Positions 16,212 to 24,179 of a DNA stretch of 64,000 nt are shown here, in pieces. Under the pieces are notes generated by a model. That model saw nothing but the letters and a program-made list of their open reading frames with translations. It was not told where the DNA came from and did no database searches. Positions within the stretch are counted from its first letter, which is position 1; each line of letters opens with the position of its first letter. The stretch spans positions 1,426,001 to 1,490,000 of the forward strand of contig NZ_BNEB01000003.1 in NCBI RefSeq assembly GCF_016860545.1, in the 5' to 3' direction. The DNA comes from Streptomyces asoensis (GTDB lineage: Bacteria; Actinomycetota; Actinomycetes; Streptomycetales; Streptomycetaceae). Position numbers and translations under genes: made by a program.

Positions 16212-18226
16212 GCGCCCGTGCCGCCGCGTCGCCCGCCGCCGGGGGTGTCCTGACCGGCGGCGTGCGGTGAGGCTATGGCCCGTGCCGCCGCGACCTCCTG
16301 GCGCAGGGGTTCCAGAACGCTGCCGGGCGGGCCGGTCAGGTCGGTGCGGACCGGGTACAGCACGTCCGTGTCGCGCAGGCCGTCGGCCAGCTCGCGCAGT
16401 TGCAGCGTGACCTGGCCGATCTCCGCCGCCGACGGCGGTCCGGCGCCGTGCCGCACGCGGACGCGGGCCGCCGTCGTGGCGTCCACGAGCCGTTCCACCG
16501 CGACGACCAGCGGCCACCAGGCGGCGGCGCGGCGTCCGGTGGGCGGCGGCTCGGTCAGGGCGCGCTGGAACTCCGTACGGATGACGGACAGGTCCCGGTA
16601 GAGACGGCGGCGCATCCGGGCCCGTCCGGCGGTGTCGGCCTCGGGGCCGAAGGCCGAGTCGACGTAGCGGGCGGTGTCGGCGACGGCGTCCGCCAGCCGG
16701 TCGCCGACCCTGGTGTGCCAGCTCTCCGGCCACAGCAGGTAGCCCGCCACGAGCGCGATGCCGCAGCCGATCAGCGAGTCCACCAGACGGGGCAGCAGCA
16801 GCGCCGTGCCCTGGTGGTTGAGCATGTCCGACAGCAGCAGGATCACCGGGGTGATCGCCGCCGTCTGGTAGCCGTAACCGCGGGGGGTCAGGGCCGGGAT
16901 CAGCGGGGCGAGCAGCAGCATCGCCAGGACCTCCCACCATCCCCCCGGCCCCGGGACGGTGTCCCAGCGCGCCACCTGGGACAGCACCGCCGCCGCGACG
17001 ACCAGCCCGGCCACCGTGCCGAGGGCCCGCAGGAGGGCCCGCGAGAACACCGAGCCGAAGTCGGGCTTCATGACGAAGGTGATGGTCAGGGCCACCCAGT
17101 AGGAACGGGGCACCGGGACGGTCGAGACCAGCACCTGGGCGAGTCCGACGCACAGGGCCAGCCGCAGGCCGTAGCGCCAGGACGCGGCGGAGAGCGCGAC
17201 GTCACGGGTGGCGCGGGCGGCACGGACCCGCAGGAGGGCGGGGCGGCCGAGCCGGTCGTCGAGGCCGCGGGGGTCGAGGTCGGGGGCGGCGACCACCTCG
17301 GCGGCGTGCCGCAGGGCGTGGTCGACGGCGCGCGCGGTCTCGGAGCCCGGGTCGGGCAGCCGCAGCCCCAGCGGTCCGGTGAAGCCGGTCTCCACCGCCC
17401 GCGCCAGGTGCAGCACGGCCTGCGGGATCTCCGCCGGGAGCGGGCGGCCGGCCAGGTGCGCCGCGGGGGCCGCTTCCACGACCGGGGTGATCGCGTTCAA
17501 CTCGGCGACCAGTCGGGTCAGTTCGGCGTTGCGGCCGTGGTGTCCCGTGCGGCGGGCGAGGACCAGGTCGTAGGACTGGTTCAGGGACTGGGTGACGGTG
17601 TGGCGGGCGTCCTCGTACGCGCCGGGCACCCGGCTGCCGCAGGCGGCCAGCAGATCGGCGACCGTGCGGTAGGTGGCGGCGACCGCCGTGCGTTCCGGTA
17701 CTCCGGAGCGCAGCGGCCAGGCCAGCAGCGCGAGCAGGAGCACGAGGAGCCCGCCGCCGGTCATCAGCAGCGGCGCCAGCCACCACCGGCCCGGCATCGC
17801 CAGCCCGGCGCCCACCACGGAGTTGAGCAGGAGCAGCAGTCCGGACACCGAGGCCACGGCCCCGATGGTGGAGATCATCCCGGAGACCAGTGCCACACCG
17901 GTGACGGTGGCCACGGCGAGCCAGCCGTGCCCGTACACGGCGGAGCCCAGGGTGACGCCCACCGCGCCGAACAGCTGCGGGATCGCGATGTTCATGATCC
18001 GCATGCGGTAGGCGTCGGCGGTGTCGCCGATGACGCCGGACAGGGCGCCCATGGCGGCGAGCGCGCCGTAGGCGGGCTGTCCGGCGGCGAGTCCGATCAC
18101 CAGCGGCAGCGACATGGCGAGCGCCGCGCGCGCGACCGCGGGCCGGTTCACGGCGGACGGCTGGGAGCGGAGGTTCCGGACCAGCCAGTCGGGAGGTGTG
18201 AGGCCGATGGGGAACTCGCGGGACAT
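16208..18226 (-). CDS. FUSC-family (aromatic acid exporter-like) membrane protein
   Basis: This 672-residue polytopic membrane protein has two sets of hydrophobic helices (about 40-175 and 345-490) flanking a soluble, mainly helical region. Each set matches the fusaric acid resistance/YccS arrangement; the second set contains RSYWVALTITFVMKPDFGSVFSRALLRALGT, a typical FUSC_2 signature. The C-terminal 180 residues are soluble. Such proteins are implicated in efflux of aromatic acids or envelope stress, and the substrate is unknown here. The stop is shared (CTAG) with the convergent PhoX gene. Confidence 0.88.
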   Translation of the reverse strand: MSREFPIGLTPPDWLVRNLRSQPSAVNRPAVARAALAMSLPLVIGLAAGQPAYGALAAMGALSGVIGDTADAYRMRIMNIAIPQLFGAVGVTLGSAVYGHGWLAVATVTGVALVSGMISTIGAVASVSGLLLLLNSVVGAGLAMPGRWWLAPLLMTGGGLLVLLLALLAWPLRSGVPERTAVAATYRTVADLLAACGSRVPGAYEDARHTVTQSLNQSYDLVLARRTGHHGRNAELTRLVAELNAITPVVEAAPAAHLAGRPLPAEIPQAVLHLARAVETGFTGPLGLRLPDPGSETARAVDHALRHAAEVVAAPDLDPRGLDDRLGRPALLRVRAARATRDVALSAASWRYGLRLALCVGLAQVLVSTVPVPRSYWVALTITFVMKPDFGSVFSRALLRALGTVAGLVVAAAVLSQVARWDTVPGPGGWWEVLAMLLLAPLIPALTPRGYGYQTAAITPVILLLSDMLNHQGTALLLPRLVDSLIGCGIALVAGYLLWPESWHTRVGDRLADAVADTARYVDSAFGPEADTAGRARMRRRLYRDLSVIRTEFQRALTEPPPTGRRAAAWWPLVVAVERLVDATTAARVRVRHGAGPPSAAEIGQVTLQLRELADGLRDTDVLYPVRTDLTGPPGSVLEPLRQEVAAARAIASPHAAGQDTPGGGRRGGTGA

Positions 18227-18267
18227 GCGTTCATTATGGGCACCCCCTCGCGCCGGCCCGGCCGGCC

Positions 18268-18306
18268 GCCCCCGCCCCCCACCTGTTGCCCCCGCCCCCC
18301 ACCTGT
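18268..18306. repeat. C-rich direct repeat, 20-bp period
   Basis: GCCCCCGCCCCCCACCTGT occurs at 18268-18286 and 18288-18306, with further C-runs to about 18320. It fills most of the 129-bp gap between the FUSC gene and the hydrolase gene. One strand is nearly pure pyrimidine, so it could form triplex or G-quadruplex structures. It may also be error-prone in sequencing. Confidence 0.85.
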
Positions 18307-18355
18307 CGGCCGCCCCCGCCCCCGCCTGCCCCGGGCCGTGCCTCGTGGGAGCCGG

Positions 18356-19138
18356 TCAGGTGTCCGTCCGGGTCAGGAACTCCTCGAGCGCCTTGTTGAA
18401 GTCGTCCGGTCGTTCCAGGTTCGGCAGGTGGGCCGCGCCCTCGACGACACGGAGTTCGCCGTGCGGCAGCGCCGCGTGCATCGCCCGCGCGTCCGCCACC
18501 GGGGTGTACTCGTCGTCCTCGCCGACCACGACCAGCGCGGGCACGGTGACGCGGGTCAGCAGGGGGCGGTAGTCGGGGCGTTCGGCGCGGCCGCGCAGGG
18601 CGGCCGCCGCGCCCTCGGGAGGCGCCGAGGTCATCATGCGGTGGACGTGGGCCTTCACCGCGGGGTCCGCGTACGGGGCGACCATCTTCTCCAGGACCTC
18701 GTCGGCGTAGCCCCGCATGCCCTCGGCGAGCAGCCGGTCGGCCATCTCGTTGCGGGCCAGCCGGCCGGCCGCGGTCTCAGGGGCGGCGAAGGTGTCGGCG
18801 AGGACCAGACCCCGGACGCGGCCGGGGAACTGCCGGCAGAGCTCCATCGCGATCTGGCCGCCCATCGACAGCCCGGCCAACACGAAGCGGTCCACGCCCA
18901 GTTCGTCCAGGAGGGCGGCGATGTCCAGGGCGAAGCGGGAGAGCGGTGTGACGCCGGGGACCACCGGGGACCGGCCGTAGCCGCGCAGGTCGGGGGCGAT
19001 CACCCGGCGGGTGGCGGAGAACGCCTCGGTCTGCGGGGCCCACATGGTGCGGTCGAAGGGGTGGCCGTGGACGAGGACCAGGGGGAGCGCCGGGGGCGTA
19101 TCCGCGCCTTTGTCCTCGTATGCGAGGAAGGGTGCCAT
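18356..19138 (-). CDS. Alpha/beta hydrolase (3-oxoadipate enol-lactonase-like)
   Basis: This 260-residue soluble hydrolase begins MAPFLAYEDKGAD. It shows the oxyanion motif HGHPFDRTMW, nucleophile elbow AGLSMGG (Ser about 91), acid in VVGEDDEYTPV (Asp about 208) and catalytic His in EGAAHLPNLERP (about 237). The layout is that of enol-lactonase or haloperoxidase-like hydrolases; the substrate is not clear. The start at 19138 is preferred because upstream in-frame codons would extend into the operator region. It diverges from the MocR regulator, whose predicted operator lies between them, so it is probably a target of that regulator. Confidence 0.88.
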   Translation of the reverse strand: MAPFLAYEDKGADTPPALPLVLVHGHPFDRTMWAPQTEAFSATRRVIAPDLRGYGRSPVVPGVTPLSRFALDIAALLDELGVDRFVLAGLSMGGQIAMELCRQFPGRVRGLVLADTFAAPETAAGRLARNEMADRLLAEGMRGYADEVLEKMVAPYADPAVKAHVHRMMTSAPPEGAAAALRGRAERPDYRPLLTRVTVPALVVVGEDDEYTPVADARAMHAALPHGELRVVEGAAHLPNLERPDDFNKALEEFLTRTDT

Positions 19139-19165
19139 GGGACCGACCGTAGGCGGGGCCGGCTG

Positions 19166-19199
19166 CTCGGTGCAATAAGATCTTTGCCCTCGGTGCAAT
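19166..19199. promoter_or_regulatory. Direct-repeat operator between hydrolase and MocR regulator
   Basis: CTCGGTGCAAT occurs at 19166-19176 and again at 19189-19199, 23 bp apart (about two helical turns), in an intergenic region of under 100 bp. MocR/GabR regulators are known to bind direct repeats in divergent promoters, which fits well. The sequence between the repeats is unusually A/T-rich (AAGATCTTT) and may hold the -10. Confidence 0.7.
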
Positions 19200-19236
19200 C
19201 CCGGTCCCGGCAGCCGAGGAGAGGAACTCGCGACCC

Positions 19237-20601
19237 ATGGCCGACTTCCGGCTCATCGCCGACCGCATCGCCGGTGACATCGCCTCCGGGCGGCTCCGCC
19301 CCGGCCAGCAGCTGCCCCCGCAGCGCCGGTTCGCGCGGCGGCACCGCATCGCGCCGTCCACGGCCGGGCGGGTGTACGGCGAACTCGTGCGCCGCGGCCT
19401 GGTGGTGGGCGAGGTGGGCCGGGGCACCTTCGTGCGTGCCGCGCCCGTCGTCGGACAGGGGCGGGCCCTCGTCGAGGCGGCCACCTCCGCGCCCGTCAAC
19501 CTCGAACTCACCTACCCCTCGGCCGCCGGGCAGCCGGAGCTCGTCGCCGCCTCCCTCGGGCCGCTGCTGCGCACCGACGTGCTGACGGAGGCCATGCGTC
19601 CGGGTGCGGCCGACGGAACCGCGGCCGCCCGGGAGAGCGCGGCCCGGCTCCTCGCCGTGCCCGGCTGGCGGCCCGACCCCGCACAGGTCCTGTTCACCGG
19701 CAACGCCCGGCAGGCCATCGCGGCAGCCCTGGCCTCCCTGGTCCGCCCGGGCGGCCGGGTCGGAGTCGAGGAACTGACGTATCCCCTGGTCAAGGAGATC
19801 GCCGGACGGCTGGGAGCGGTGCTCGTGCCGCTCGCCTGCGACGCCGGGGGCGTGCGCCCGGACGCCCTCGAAGCCGCGCACCGCTCCGCTCCGCTCTCCG
19901 CCCTCTACCTTCAGCCGACGCTCCACAACCCGACGTCCACGACCATGGACGAGCGGCGGCGGAGCGAACTGGGCCGGCTGGTCGAGGCGTCGGGACTGCC
20001 CGTCGTCGAGGACCGCGTCTGGTCCTTCCTGCGCCCCGGCGCCCCCGCGTTCGCCGCCCACGCGCCCGGACTCACCCATGTCGTCGACGGTCTCTCCAAG
20101 CGGGTCGCGCCGGGGCTGACCGTCGGCCTTCTCGCCGTACCGCCGGACCGGGCGCGGGCCGTGGGGTCCGCGGTGCGGTCCGGGGGGTGGAGCGCGGGAC
20201 GGTTCGCGGTGGAGGCGGCCGTGCGGTTCGAGGGCGAGGGGGTGGTGCGGCGGCTCGTCGACGCGAAGCGGGCGGACGCCGCCCGGCGGCAGGCGCTCCT
20301 CGCCGAACACCTCACCCGCCAGCTCGCCGGGGGCACCGGGAGTGCCGTGCGGTCCGATCCGGCGGGCTGCTTCGCCTGGTGGGAACTGCCCTCGCCCTGG
20401 CGGGCGGACACCTTCACCGCCGCCGCCGCCGCGCACGGCATCGCCGTGACCCCGGGGACCGCCTTCGCGGTCGACCCGCACCGCACCCCGGACGCGGTCA
20501 GGCTCGGACTCGCGTCGCCTCCTGAGGCGGAGCTGGCACGGGCGCTGCGCACACTCGCCGACGTCGCAGCAGCCGGACCGCCGGGGAGTGCGGCCGGGTG
20601 A
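19237..20601 (+). CDS. MocR/GabR-type regulator (GntR HTH fused to aminotransferase fold)
   Basis: This 454-residue protein has an N-terminal GntR winged helix (about 1-70: IASGRLRPGQQLPPQRRFARRHRIAPSTAGRVYGEL) joined to a fold-type I aminotransferase domain (about 95-445). The PLP-binding lysine is in DGLSKRVAPGL (Lys288). Substrate/PLP contacts are visible in LYLQPTLHNPTSTTM and EDRVWSFL. Members sense an amine or PLP and control a neighbouring gene; here the divergent hydrolase is the obvious candidate. The ATG at 19237 is preceded by GAGGAGAGGA. Its 3' end overlaps the convergent membrane protein gene by about 104 bp. Confidence 0.92.
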   Translation: MADFRLIADRIAGDIASGRLRPGQQLPPQRRFARRHRIAPSTAGRVYGELVRRGLVVGEVGRGTFVRAAPVVGQGRALVEAATSAPVNLELTYPSAAGQPELVAASLGPLLRTDVLTEAMRPGAADGTAAARESAARLLAVPGWRPDPAQVLFTGNARQAIAAALASLVRPGGRVGVEELTYPLVKEIAGRLGAVLVPLACDAGGVRPDALEAAHRSAPLSALYLQPTLHNPTSTTMDERRRSELGRLVEASGLPVVEDRVWSFLRPGAPAFAAHAPGLTHVVDGLSKRVAPGLTVGLLAVPPDRARAVGSAVRSGGWSAGRFAVEAAVRFEGEGVVRRLVDAKRADAARRQALLAEHLTRQLAGGTGSAVRSDPAGCFAWWELPSPWRADTFTAAAAAHGIAVTPGTAFAVDPHRTPDAVRLGLASPPEAELARALRTLADVAAAGPPGSAAG

Positions 20602-21406
20602 GCCAGGTCGCCGCCGCCACCGTCAGACCCAGCACGAGCAGCAGCCAGGAGGCCGTGCGCAGGGTCGCGGTGAGCGCGTCGTAGACGGCGCCCGCCGCCG
20701 GGCGGTGGGCCGCCTCGGGAAGGTCGGAGAGGACCATACGGCGGGCGATCGCCACCGCGAGCCCCAGCAACGCGCCGCCCAGCGCCGTGCCGAGGGCCGT
20801 CGCCGTGACCGCCCGGCGGCGGCGGGCCGCCACGGCGATACCGGTCACCGCGAACAGGACGGCCGCCAGCGGCAGCCAGAAACCGGCTACGTCGAGCACG
20901 TGGTAGCCCTTCCGGAGTGGGGCCAGTTCACCTGGCGGGAGAAGCGCGACACGCGTGTGCTCCACCGGCACGCGATCGGCGAACGGCACGTTGTCGGCGA
21001 CGAGTTGCTGTCTCAGCGGGCTGGTCACGGTCGCGAGGTCCACGGTCACCGCAGAGGAGTCGCGGCTCGCGCTGTCGTCGTGCAGGGCGCGCATCACGGC
21101 GGTGTGGGCGGCTTCGTTGCCCGCGTTCCACGCCGTGCGGTAGGCGCGGGTCGCGGTGAAGGAACGGACCGCGTCGCGCAGGAACAGCGGGTTCAGCCCG
21201 GCCTCACGTGCCACCCCGTCACCCACCGTGTCGGCGACGGCGTCCCGCACGGCGGGGTCGGAGGCGAGCGGCGCCATCGTCGTCACGTAGGCGCGGGTGT
21301 CGGTGAGGCCGTACGCCGCCCAGGCCGCCAGCGCGCCGAACGGCACCAGCAGGCAGGACAGCGCGACGAGGACGGCCGACAGGGCGGTCCGCAGGCTTCG
21401 GGACAC
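20498..21406 (-). CDS. Conserved membrane protein, about 302 aa
   Basis: There is an N-terminal membrane helix (LSAVLVALSCLLVPFGALAAWAAYGL), an extracytoplasmic domain of about 150 residues (TRAYVTTMAPLASDPAVRDAVAD onward), then three further helices. The TRAYVTTMAPLASDPAVRDAVA segment is typical of a family of streptomycete membrane proteins of unknown function. The start is uncertain: TTG 21418 and GTG 21406 are in frame and neither has ideal spacing from GGAGAG; I used GTG 21406. The last 104 bp overlap the MocR gene in antisense orientation, which is long but both frames look real. Confidence 0.75.
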   Translation of the reverse strand: MSRSLRTALSAVLVALSCLLVPFGALAAWAAYGLTDTRAYVTTMAPLASDPAVRDAVADTVGDGVAREAGLNPLFLRDAVRSFTATRAYRTAWNAGNEAAHTAVMRALHDDSASRDSSAVTVDLATVTSPLRQQLVADNVPFADRVPVEHTRVALLPPGELAPLRKGYHVLDVAGFWLPLAAVLFAVTGIAVAARRRRAVTATALGTALGGALLGLAVAIARRMVLSDLPEAAHRPAAGAVYDALTATLRTASWLLLVLGLTVAAATWLTRPHSPAVRLLRRRRVCAAPVPAPPQEATRVRA

Positions 21407-21573
21407 CTCTCCAGGCAACGGGTCCGCGGCGGTGCCCGCCAGCCCATGACGGCCGTACGGGTGGCGCCGGAGCGGGCGCCGTGGTGGTGCGCGGTCCGCC
21501 CGACGGGGACGCCTTCCGGTGGAGGGTTCACCCGAACGGGTGTTACCTGGTTCTGGGGAGAAGGAGGTCGATC

Positions 21574-22107
21574 ATGCGCACCACTGTGGCTCTGCGGACT
21601 CCGGCCGTGGCCCTGCTCGCCGGTGGCACCCTCGCCGTCGCCTCGCTGGGAACCACGGCGCAAGCCCGGCCGGCCGGCCGCGGCGACGGGGACGGTTCCG
21701 TCCGCGGCACCGTCGTCTCCCGCACCGAACTGAACGTGCGACAGGAACCCACCACCCACTCACCGGTGGTCGCCGCGCTCGCGCCCGGCAGCCACGACCG
21801 TGTGCAGTGCAGGGTGAAGGGTCAGAGCGTCGACGGCAACCCGGACTGGTACTGGCTCTTCGACGCCCAGGGCTGGGCGAGCGCGGCTCTGGTGGACACC
21901 GGCGGCGCACGGGTGCCCGACTGCGCCGACCCGTGCCCGCGGTGGAAGAACGGTGACTGGACCAACTGGGACGACCCGTTCCCCGACAGTCCGTCCGGTG
22001 TCACGGTCTCCGGGACGTTCAGCTTCTCGGGCTCCTGGAGCTTCACCGTCGGCACGGCGTCAGATACCTCGTCGGGCGACTGGGAGTGGGTCCCGGTCGG
22101 CCGGTGA
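21574..22107 (+). CDS. Secreted SH3-domain protein, 177 aa
   Basis: A signal peptide (MRTTVALRTPAVALLAGGTLAVASLGTTAQA) is followed by a bacterial SH3-like domain (about 48-115; VSRTELNVRQEPTTHSPVVAAL and NPDWYWLFDAQGWASAALVDTGG). A Trp/Ser-rich C-terminus follows (GTFSFSGSWSFTVG). Secreted SH3 domains commonly bind cell-wall peptides. The start ATG has a very good AAGGAGG 8 nt upstream. A 14-bp inverted repeat, CACCCGAACGGGTG, at 21529-21542 may be an operator. Confidence 0.85.
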   Translation: MRTTVALRTPAVALLAGGTLAVASLGTTAQARPAGRGDGDGSVRGTVVSRTELNVRQEPTTHSPVVAALAPGSHDRVQCRVKGQSVDGNPDWYWLFDAQGWASAALVDTGGARVPDCADPCPRWKNGDWTNWDDPFPDSPSGVTVSGTFSFSGSWSFTVGTASDTSSGDWEWVPVGR

Positions 22108-22125
22108 GTGGAGGGATGAGGGAAG

Positions 22126-22160
22126 ACACGGGCCCCGGCGCACAACGCCGGGGCCCGTGT
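22126..22160. terminator. Bidirectional terminator hairpin
   Basis: ACACGGGCCCCGGCG (22126-22140) pairs perfectly with 22146-22160 across a 5-nt loop. It lies between two convergent genes and can terminate both. Confidence 0.92.
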
Positions 22161-22179
22161 GCGGGTCGGTGGGGCGGGG

Positions 22180-22629
22180 TCAGCGGATACGGTGTCCAGC
22201 CGCGTCCTCGTGCGTGTAGTAGCGGTAGAACAGCGCGACGAAGAAGCCTCCCGCGACGATCAGCGACATGCCGATCGACCGCAGCACGGAGGCGTCGGTC
22301 TGGCTGTACATGAAGCCGAACGCGCAGCCGGCGAACGCCGCCCACAGCACGGCGTGCAGCTCGCGCCGCATCCGCGGCGCCATGGCGTGGATGCCGAGGT
22401 ACAGCGCCGCGAACACGATCGCGCTCACGAAGCCGAGCAGCAGGTTCCAGCCGGTGACCGGGCCGCCGGAGCGGTTGTTGGCCGCCGTCCAGTAGCCGTA
22501 GACGAGCCCCAGGACCACGGCCGTCGTCCACTGCGCGATGCGGTGCGTCCGCGCGCTGAAGATGTCGGGTGCACGGGTGCGGACGGCCGTCGTCCGCATA
22601 CCGCCGGTGGTGGGTGCCGCGTGAGCCAT
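22180..22629 (-). CDS. Small membrane protein, 149 aa
   Basis: Begins MAHAAPTTGG with an upstream GAGGAG. There are about four hydrophobic helices (TTAVVLGLVYGYWTAANN, LLLGFVSAIVFAALYLGIHAM, LWAAFAGCAFGFMYSQ, GMSLIVAGGFFVALFYRYY). It resembles small streptomycete integral membrane proteins without assigned function. Confidence 0.8.
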   Translation of the reverse strand: MAHAAPTTGGMRTTAVRTRAPDIFSARTHRIAQWTTAVVLGLVYGYWTAANNRSGGPVTGWNLLLGFVSAIVFAALYLGIHAMAPRMRRELHAVLWAAFAGCAFGFMYSQTDASVLRSIGMSLIVAGGFFVALFYRYYTHEDAAGHRIR

Positions 22630-22748
22630 GAGAGCACTCCTCTCTCCTCGCCCCCGCCTTCCAGGGCACACCTGGGCGGAGGCGGTGGCAAGTCGGCCGC
22701 ACCGGGTCCGCGGATGCGGGCCGGGCACCCGCGTGTTTCGCTGACACC

Positions 22749-24116
22749 ATGGAGTCCGGCCCCCACGGTCTGCTCGACCGCCATCCGCGGGCCCGGCGCC
22801 GGGACGTCCTGCAACGGCACCAGCTGCTCCAGATCCGGGGCCGCAGCGTCACCTGGCTGGTGCCGCTCGTGGTGCTCGTCGCCATCACCTACGCCGACTT
22901 CAACAGCACCGGCGAGTTCCGGATCGTCTCCTGGTGCGTGTTCGTCGCCGCCATCGCCTCCGCGCTGTGCGGGGTGTGGACGACGGCCCTGTTCGCGGCG
23001 CTCGCGCTGGTCACCTACGCCATGAGCGACGCGGCCTGGCCGTCCGAGTACCGGGAGGGCGCCTCCGACTTCGTGCTGGTGCTGGTCGGCGGTGCGCTGT
23101 CCGTGCTCGCCGCGGCGGTGCGGGTGCGCGGCGAGCGGCGGATGGTGCACATGATGCACATCGCCGAGACGACCCGGCGCACGGTGCTGCGGCCGCTGCC
23201 GCCGCGCTGGGGCGGCCTCGACCACGCGGCGGTCTACCTCGCCGCCGACGCCGACGCGCGGATGGGCGGCGACTTCTACGACATCCAGCCCGGCCCGCAC
23301 GGCACGCGGGTCCTGCTCGGTGACGTCCAGGGCAAGGGGCTGGGCGCGGTGGAGGCGGCGGCCGCGCTCCTCGGCACCTTCCGCGAGGCCGCGTACCACG
23401 AGGCGGACCTGGCGACCGTCGCCGGCCGGCTGGAGACCCGGATGCGACGCCACCGCGCGCACACGAAGGCCCTCGGCCGCTCGGACGGCGACCGCTTCGC
23501 CACGGCCGTCCTGATCGGGTTCCCCGGCCGCGGAACGGGGGCGGACGCCGGGGCAGGCGCCGGGGTGGGAAGGACGGACGGGGTGGGCGTGGTGGGCGGA
23601 TGCGCGGACGAGGTGGACGCGGGCGGGGGCCCGGTGGGGGTGGAGGTCGTGGAGGAAGTGGCCGAAGGGGTGGTCGAGATCGTCGGGTTCGGGCACGAGC
23701 CCGGTCTCGCGGTCGGCGGGCCGCGGGGCGTCCGGGTCCTGCCGCACGGCGAGGGGCTCCCCCTCGGCCTCGGTGAACTCGTCGCCCGGGACGGACTGCC
23801 GCCGGTGCTGCGGGTGGCCGTGGACCCCGGCGAGACACTGCTGCTCGTCACCGACGGCGTGACCGAGGCACGCGACGGCGCCGGGGAGTTCTACCCCCTG
23901 GCCCGGGAGGTGGCGGCGGCCCTCGCCCGCGACCCCCTGACCGCGGAACCGGACCGGTTGGTGGCCTTCGTCCGGGACGGCACGCTGCGGCACTGCCGGG
24001 GCCGACTCGCCGACGACACCACGGTCTTCGCGGTGCGGCCCGCGCGGCCCGTACGCCGCGGGTCCCCGGCCGGGCGGCCCGACGAAGGCCCCGTAGGGGG
24101 ACGTTTGCGGTCCTGA
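22749..24116 (+). CDS. Membrane-bound SpoIIE/PP2C protein phosphatase
   Basis: This 455-residue protein has three to four N-terminal membrane helices (about 36-130: VTWLVPLVVLVAITYADF, WCVFVAAIASALCG, ALFAALALVTYAM, FVLVLVGGALSVLAAAV) and a cytoplasmic PP2C domain. Metal motifs are RMGGDFYDIQPG, LLGDVQGKG, LLVTDGVTEARD and DDTTVFAV. It probably dephosphorylates an anti-anti-sigma factor. A 40-residue Gly/Val/Asp-rich insert (GADAGAGAGVGRTDG onward, residues about 262-300) interrupts the phosphatase fold. The start at ATG 22749 has no Shine-Dalgarno. Confidence 0.9.
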   Translation: MESGPHGLLDRHPRARRRDVLQRHQLLQIRGRSVTWLVPLVVLVAITYADFNSTGEFRIVSWCVFVAAIASALCGVWTTALFAALALVTYAMSDAAWPSEYREGASDFVLVLVGGALSVLAAAVRVRGERRMVHMMHIAETTRRTVLRPLPPRWGGLDHAAVYLAADADARMGGDFYDIQPGPHGTRVLLGDVQGKGLGAVEAAAALLGTFREAAYHEADLATVAGRLETRMRRHRAHTKALGRSDGDRFATAVLIGFPGRGTGADAGAGAGVGRTDGVGVVGGCADEVDAGGGPVGVEVVEEVAEGVVEIVGFGHEPGLAVGGPRGVRVLPHGEGLPLGLGELVARDGLPPVLRVAVDPGETLLLVTDGVTEARDGAGEFYPLAREVAAALARDPLTAEPDRLVAFVRDGTLRHCRGRLADDTTVFAVRPARPVRRGSPAGRPDEGPVGGRLRS

Positions 24117-24179
24117 GGCCCCCCTTTGCAGCAGCAGCGGTTACGGTGCTGAGGTACGTGATCGACAGGGGAGGGGACC

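Noticed and set aside
14115..17153. A 1,012-codon open frame on the minus strand across PhoX and FUSC
   Set aside because: It crosses two well-supported genes, has no domain pattern and shows shadow codon composition.
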